Positions 60,540 through 64,000 of a DNA stretch of 64,000 bases are shown here, piece by piece. The DNA comes from Halobellus ruber (GTDB taxonomy: Archaea > Halobacteriota > Halobacteria > Halobacteriales > Haloferacaceae), in NCBI RefSeq assembly GCF_014212355.1, contig NZ_JACKXD010000001.1, positions 891,143 through 955,142 on the forward strand, in the 5' to 3' direction. The position numbers and the translations under genes are program-made. Every line of letters starts with the position of its first letter. Positions within the stretch are counted from its first letter, which is position 1. The notes beneath the pieces are model-generated. The model had not been told where the DNA came from. It was given only the letters and a program-made list of their open reading frames with translations, and did no database searches.

Positions 60540-62423
60540 ATGCCACGAGGGAGGCACGCGACACGAGAGACGGGGGTTCCGTCGATCACCCGCCGGCAGT
60601 GGCTGGCCGCCTTAGGCGTGGGGACGACGACCGCCCTTGCGGGATGCTCCGCGAACGACGACGGGGAGGAGACCGGCACGACCGACGGCGGCGACACCAC
60701 CGACGGAACCCCGTCGGTATCGGGGACGTACGACACCGTCACCGCGTCGTCGTTCTCGACGTTGAACCCGCTGTACAACACCAGTTCAGGTGCGGGCACC
60801 GCGATCGGTCGCGCGCTCGATCAGGGGTATACGTTCGATCTCGACGGCGAGTACTTCCCGCTTCTGTACGACATGTCGACCGACGACGACGGATCGGTCT
60901 GGGTCTTCGAGATCCGGGAAGGGTTGTCGTTCGGCGACCCCTACGGCGCGGTCACAGCCGAGAGCTTCGTCTACCAGATCCAGGAACTCCACCAGACCGA
61001 CTGGGCGGCCACGGCGCAGTCGAGCTCCTGGGACGGTGTCACCGTCGAACAGACCGGGGAACTGGAGTTTCAAGCGGAACTCGAACAGGCGCAACTGCTG
61101 TGGCCCGAGTCGTACGATCCGCTTCTGTTCCCGATCCCGAGAGCCCTCGTCGAGCCGTACGTCGACGAGGAGGACGCCGAGGGGCTCCAACAGGACGAGG
61201 ACCTGCTGAACCTGACGTTCACCGGCAACCTCGGCGGGTTCGTCCTCGACGAGTGGGAGCGCGGCGCGGGCACGACCTACTCCCGCAACGACGACTACTA
61301 CATCCAGGACATCGACGAGGGGCCGGACCTCTTCGCGAACGCGCCGTACTTCGAGGGCGCGACGATCGACGTCGTCGAGGAGCGGGCCTCGCGACTGGCG
61401 GCCCTGGAGACCGGCGAGGCCGACTCCGCGGGGATCCCCCCGGAGCGGTTCTCGGAGTTCCAGGAGAAACCGAACGTCAGCACCTACCGGATCCCGCAGC
61501 CCTTCAACCGGATCCTGTCGGTGAACATGCGCGACAACGGATGGAACGCCGGCCCCGGGAACCTCTTCCGCTACATCCCGTTCCGCCAGGGACTGGCGGC
61601 CGCGATCGGCAAAGAGGAGCTCATCGCCGGGATCTTCCGCGGGCTAGCACAGCCACACTTCACCTGGCAGCCGTCCTGGTCGGAGTGGTACCCCGGGGAC
61701 GACGCGATCACGCAGTTCGGGGTCGGCGACCAGTACGGCGGGGAGGTCGCCCGCGGGCTGGTCGAGGAGGCGCTCGCGGAGTCGGAGTTCGACTACCGCT
61801 TCGACGGCGGCACCTTGGTCACGCCGGAGGGCGAGACGGTCACGCTCGACCTCTATCACCTGGCCGGCGGGGAGACCTCACAGCTGATCGCGGAGTACAT
61901 CGCGGGGGAGTTCGGCGACAAGTTCGGGATCGACGTCACCGTCGAGGCCATCGACGGCGTCCGCTTCCAGCGGGACTACTGGACCGGGGAACCCCAGGGC
62001 GGCACCGACACCGTCAACGGCGAGGAGGTCACGTGGAACCAGCCGACGCCGAACAACCCCGGGCCGCGGAGCGTCACGAGCGCCGAGTCGTGGGATATGT
62101 CCATCGTCTACGGCCTGAACACCTACCCGCAGAACCCGCTCACGAACCAGGTGTTCTTCGACGGCGCCAACTCGTTTTACAACCCCGTCGGCTACTACCC
62201 CGAGTTCGACGCCGCCGGGATCTTCCAGCGGGCCCGGGAAGCGAGTTCCGAGGAGGGGCTCCAGGGACCGTTCACCGAGCTCTTCGAAAACCTCGCGGCG
62301 GAACAACCCTACGTGATGCTCGCGTTCGGCGACGACCTGGTCGGCTACAACCCCGACCTCGTGGGGCCGGCCGAGGACTTCTTCAACGGCTGGGACTTCC
62401 CGGCGTGGTACTTCGATGAGTGA
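60540..62423 (+). CDS. Dipeptide/oligopeptide ABC transporter substrate-binding lipoprotein
   Basis: This DppA/OppA-type protein binds peptides or other solutes outside the cell. The 627-residue product has a Tat signal (ITRRQWLAALGVGTTTALAGC) with a lipobox cysteine and a Gly/Thr/Asp-rich linker, then the class C periplasmic-binding fold (TLNPLYNTSSGAGTAIGRAL, and FRYIPFRQGLAAAIGKEEL for the conserved helix). It is longer than the usual 500-550 residues because of the linker and loops. The ATG at 60540 is correctly spaced from a TATA box. It starts an operon with the dppB- and dppC-like genes. The substrate is unknown. Confidence 0.92.
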   Translation: MPRGRHATRETGVPSITRRQWLAALGVGTTTALAGCSANDDGEETGTTDGGDTTDGTPSVSGTYDTVTASSFSTLNPLYNTSSGAGTAIGRALDQGYTFDLDGEYFPLLYDMSTDDDGSVWVFEIREGLSFGDPYGAVTAESFVYQIQELHQTDWAATAQSSSWDGVTVEQTGELEFQAELEQAQLLWPESYDPLLFPIPRALVEPYVDEEDAEGLQQDEDLLNLTFTGNLGGFVLDEWERGAGTTYSRNDDYYIQDIDEGPDLFANAPYFEGATIDVVEERASRLAALETGEADSAGIPPERFSEFQEKPNVSTYRIPQPFNRILSVNMRDNGWNAGPGNLFRYIPFRQGLAAAIGKEELIAGIFRGLAQPHFTWQPSWSEWYPGDDAITQFGVGDQYGGEVARGLVEEALAESEFDYRFDGGTLVTPEGETVTLDLYHLAGGETSQLIAEYIAGEFGDKFGIDVTVEAIDGVRFQRDYWTGEPQGGTDTVNGEEVTWNQPTPNNPGPRSVTSAESWDMSIVYGLNTYPQNPLTNQVFFDGANSFYNPVGYYPEFDAAGIFQRAREASSEEGLQGPFTELFENLAAEQPYVMLAFGDDLVGYNPDLVGPAEDFFNGWDFPAWYFDE

Positions 62424-62507
62424 GGCCGTTCGTCCGCGGTCGACCGATCCGACGGGTCCCGGTGCGGCGGCTCGGAGACCGCAACCTCGGCGCCCTTCCT
62501 ACAGACG

Positions 62508-63488
62508 ATGGGGCTAGCCCGATACGTCGCGTTGCGGGTCGGGTGGGCGGCGGTGGTGTCGTTCATCATCGTCACGATCACGTTCGGACTGCTCGCCGCC
62601 GCACCGAACCCCTCGGTCCAGCAGGCCGCCACTCAGGCGGCCCTCGAGGGCGGGAACCCCCAGGAGGCCGTCGAGCGCCAGCGCCAGCTCCGCGGGCTCG
62701 ACGAGCCCCTCCACGTCAGGTATATGGACTTCCTCAGGGGCGTTTACACCCTCGAGTGGGGGTGGTCGGACTACCGGAGCCAGCCGGTGACGGAGGCGCT
62801 GGCCGACGCGATCTTCTACACCGCCCAGTACTCGATCCCCTGGACGATCCTGACGGTCCTGCTCGGCCCCCTGATCGGGGTGTACTCCGCAGCCAATATG
62901 TACACCTGGCGTGACCACGCCGCGACCGGGTTCGCCTTCTTCGGCTACGCCATCCCGAACTTCTTCTTCGGGATCATTCTGCTCTTGATCTTCGGGGTGT
63001 GGCTCGAGTGGATCCCGATCGTCTACCGAACTGAGGTTCCGACCTTCAGCCTCGCAAACGCCCGCCAGTTGGCGGTGCCGGTGTTCGTCCTCGTCACGGG
63101 GTCGATCGGCGCCATAATGCGCGTCTCCCGCAACGAGTCGGCGGCCTTCCGGAACGCGACGTTTATGAAGACAGCGAAGGCGAAAGGCGTCTCGCCGCTG
63201 CGGGCGTACGCCTACCACGTGATGCGGCCGACGCTGGTGCCGCTGTCGACGACGCTCGTGGGGCAACTGCTCGCGATCTTCCTCGGGTCGTCGCTGCTGG
63301 TCGAGGTGGTCTTCGGGATCCCCGGGCTGGGTCGGCTGACGTTCAACGCACTCGTCGCACAGGACACCAACCTCGTGCTCGGGGCGACGCTGCTCTTTAC
63401 GTTCCTCGCGGTGGTGGGGAACCTCCTCGAGGACCTGGCCTTTACCGTCCTCGACCCCCGGATCAGCTACGACGACAGGGACCTATGA
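62508..63488 (+). CDS. dppB: Dipeptide/oligopeptide ABC transporter permease (DppB-type)
   Basis: The 326-residue inner-membrane permease has about six helices and the family EAA loop (FMKTAKAKGVSPLRAYAYHVM). It begins MGLARYVALRVGWAAVVSFI and ends LDPRISYDD, as in DppB/OppB. It pairs with the partial DppC-type permease downstream, which it overlaps by four bases (ATGA). The start is 84 bases after the binding-protein stop. Solute passes from the upstream lipoprotein through this channel. Confidence 0.94.
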   Translation: MGLARYVALRVGWAAVVSFIIVTITFGLLAAAPNPSVQQAATQAALEGGNPQEAVERQRQLRGLDEPLHVRYMDFLRGVYTLEWGWSDYRSQPVTEALADAIFYTAQYSIPWTILTVLLGPLIGVYSAANMYTWRDHAATGFAFFGYAIPNFFFGIILLLIFGVWLEWIPIVYRTEVPTFSLANARQLAVPVFVLVTGSIGAIMRVSRNESAAFRNATFMKTAKAKGVSPLRAYAYHVMRPTLVPLSTTLVGQLLAIFLGSSLLVEVVFGIPGLGRLTFNALVAQDTNLVLGATLLFTFLAVVGNLLEDLAFTVLDPRISYDDRDL

Positions 63489-64000
63489 GTACTGACACCG
63501 ACGCGGGAACGGAGGAGGCCCAACGGTTCGATCAGGTTGACTGGGAGGCGTACGCCGGCGGCCGGACGACGCAACCCTCGATCAACACGGTACTCTTCGC
63601 GCTCACGGCCGCGCCGGTCCTCGCGCTGGCGGTCTACAACTGGGTCGCCGTCGGACAACGGGAGACCGCCCTCGGTGCGCTCGCGGCGGCGACGAACCTG
63701 GAACGCGTCTTCGGGACGCTCGGACTCGACTTCCGGATCGCCGCGGTCGACTACGCCTTTGCGGTCACGCTCCTGCTTTTCGTGTGGTACCTCGTCCTCC
63801 CGCTGTACCAGCACCCGCGGATCACCCGCCACTACTGGCGGCGGTTCAGGCGGAACCGCCCCGCCTTGGTGAGCCTGGCGTGGCTGCTCGTGGTCTTCGG
63901 CGGCGGCCTCCTCGGGCCGCTCGTCCTGAACGCCCCGGAGCAGAACGTCCTCGCGGGCCACCAGCCCCCGATCGGGCTGTCGATCGACCAGGCCAACGTC
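63485..64000 (+). CDS. dppC: Dipeptide/oligopeptide ABC transporter permease (DppC-type, partial)
   Basis: The open frame runs to the window edge and gives 172 residues. The usual DppC N-terminus (RRFRRNRPALVSLAWLLVVFGGG, a first helix) appears only at about residue 117. Ahead of it lies an extension with two further predicted membrane helices (around 35-55 and 80-105) and an acidic start. The EAA region and the remaining helices lie beyond the window. The start overlaps dppB by four bases, so the pair is translationally coupled. The N-terminal extension is of unknown function. Confidence 0.88.
   Translation, partial: MSTDTDAGTEEAQRFDQVDWEAYAGGRTTQPSINTVLFALTAAPVLALAVYNWVAVGQRETALGALAAATNLERVFGTLGLDFRIAAVDYAFAVTLLLFVWYLVLPLYQHPRITRHYWRRFRRNRPALVSLAWLLVVFGGGLLGPLVLNAPEQNVLAGHQPPIGLSIDQANV

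Noticed and set aside
1..64000. tRNA, rRNA or CRISPR arrays
   Set aside because: No cloverleaf-like sequences with a CCA/TPsiC box, no rRNA core sequences and no regularly spaced direct repeats were recognised by eye. Short tRNAs could be missed.

Overview
The window is a stretch of haloarchaeal chromosome. Support comes from the high GC content, the strongly acidic proteome, Tat-type lipoprotein signals (RR...GC), TATA boxes about 26-30 bases before many start codons (leaderless transcription), and archaeal information-processing genes such as FttA/aCPSF1, archaeal-type GluRS and ProRS, and the archaeal diadenylate cyclase DacZ. The genus cannot be fixed from the sequence. About 50 protein genes are called. 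No rRNA, tRNA or CRISPR array was seen.

Layout: 1-5 kb is a branched-chain amino acid type ABC transporter on the minus strand (fused LivHM permease, LivG, LivF, then a LivK-like lipoprotein cut by the window edge). 5-24 kb is mostly housekeeping: two small secreted proteins, GluRS, a cold-shock protein, a fused membrane/spermidine-synthase-like protein, UspA, MsrB, FttA, ProRS, a DacZ-MscS pair, an acyltransferase, PurD, a DUF255 thioredoxin-fold protein, a small thioredoxin and an acyl-CoA synthetase.

25-29.5 kb looks accessory. It has lower GC, starts with a near-perfect 64-base palindrome, and holds a REC-PAS-histidine kinase and a compact operon of small membrane proteins around an XRE regulator. 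Four tandem 16-base palindromes precede that operon, which is the clearest undescribed regulatory structure here. 29.5-38.7 kb returns to metabolism and repair: thiolase plus DUF35 partner, cysteine-synthase-like enzyme, DUF123 nuclease-like protein, DCC protein, DUF1998 helicase, photolyase, and an orphan NMT1/THI5-like binding protein without a signal peptide.

39-47.8 kb begins with an 84-base MITE-like element that touches the stop codon of an oxidoreductase gene. An iron locus follows: two TTTAGG-N4-CCTAAA palindromes of the DtxR/IdeR type precede, respectively, a gene of the plant RGP/UDP-arabinopyranose mutase family and an Fe(III) ABC transporter operon that runs on into a GT-C glycosyltransferase-like gene. 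48-57.3 kb is an alpha-glucan locus: two GH13-family proteins diverge from a giant tandem GH15 protein. The window closes with a SRPBCC protein, a PQQ-propeller lipoprotein and the start of a dipeptide/oligopeptide ABC operon cut by the right edge.
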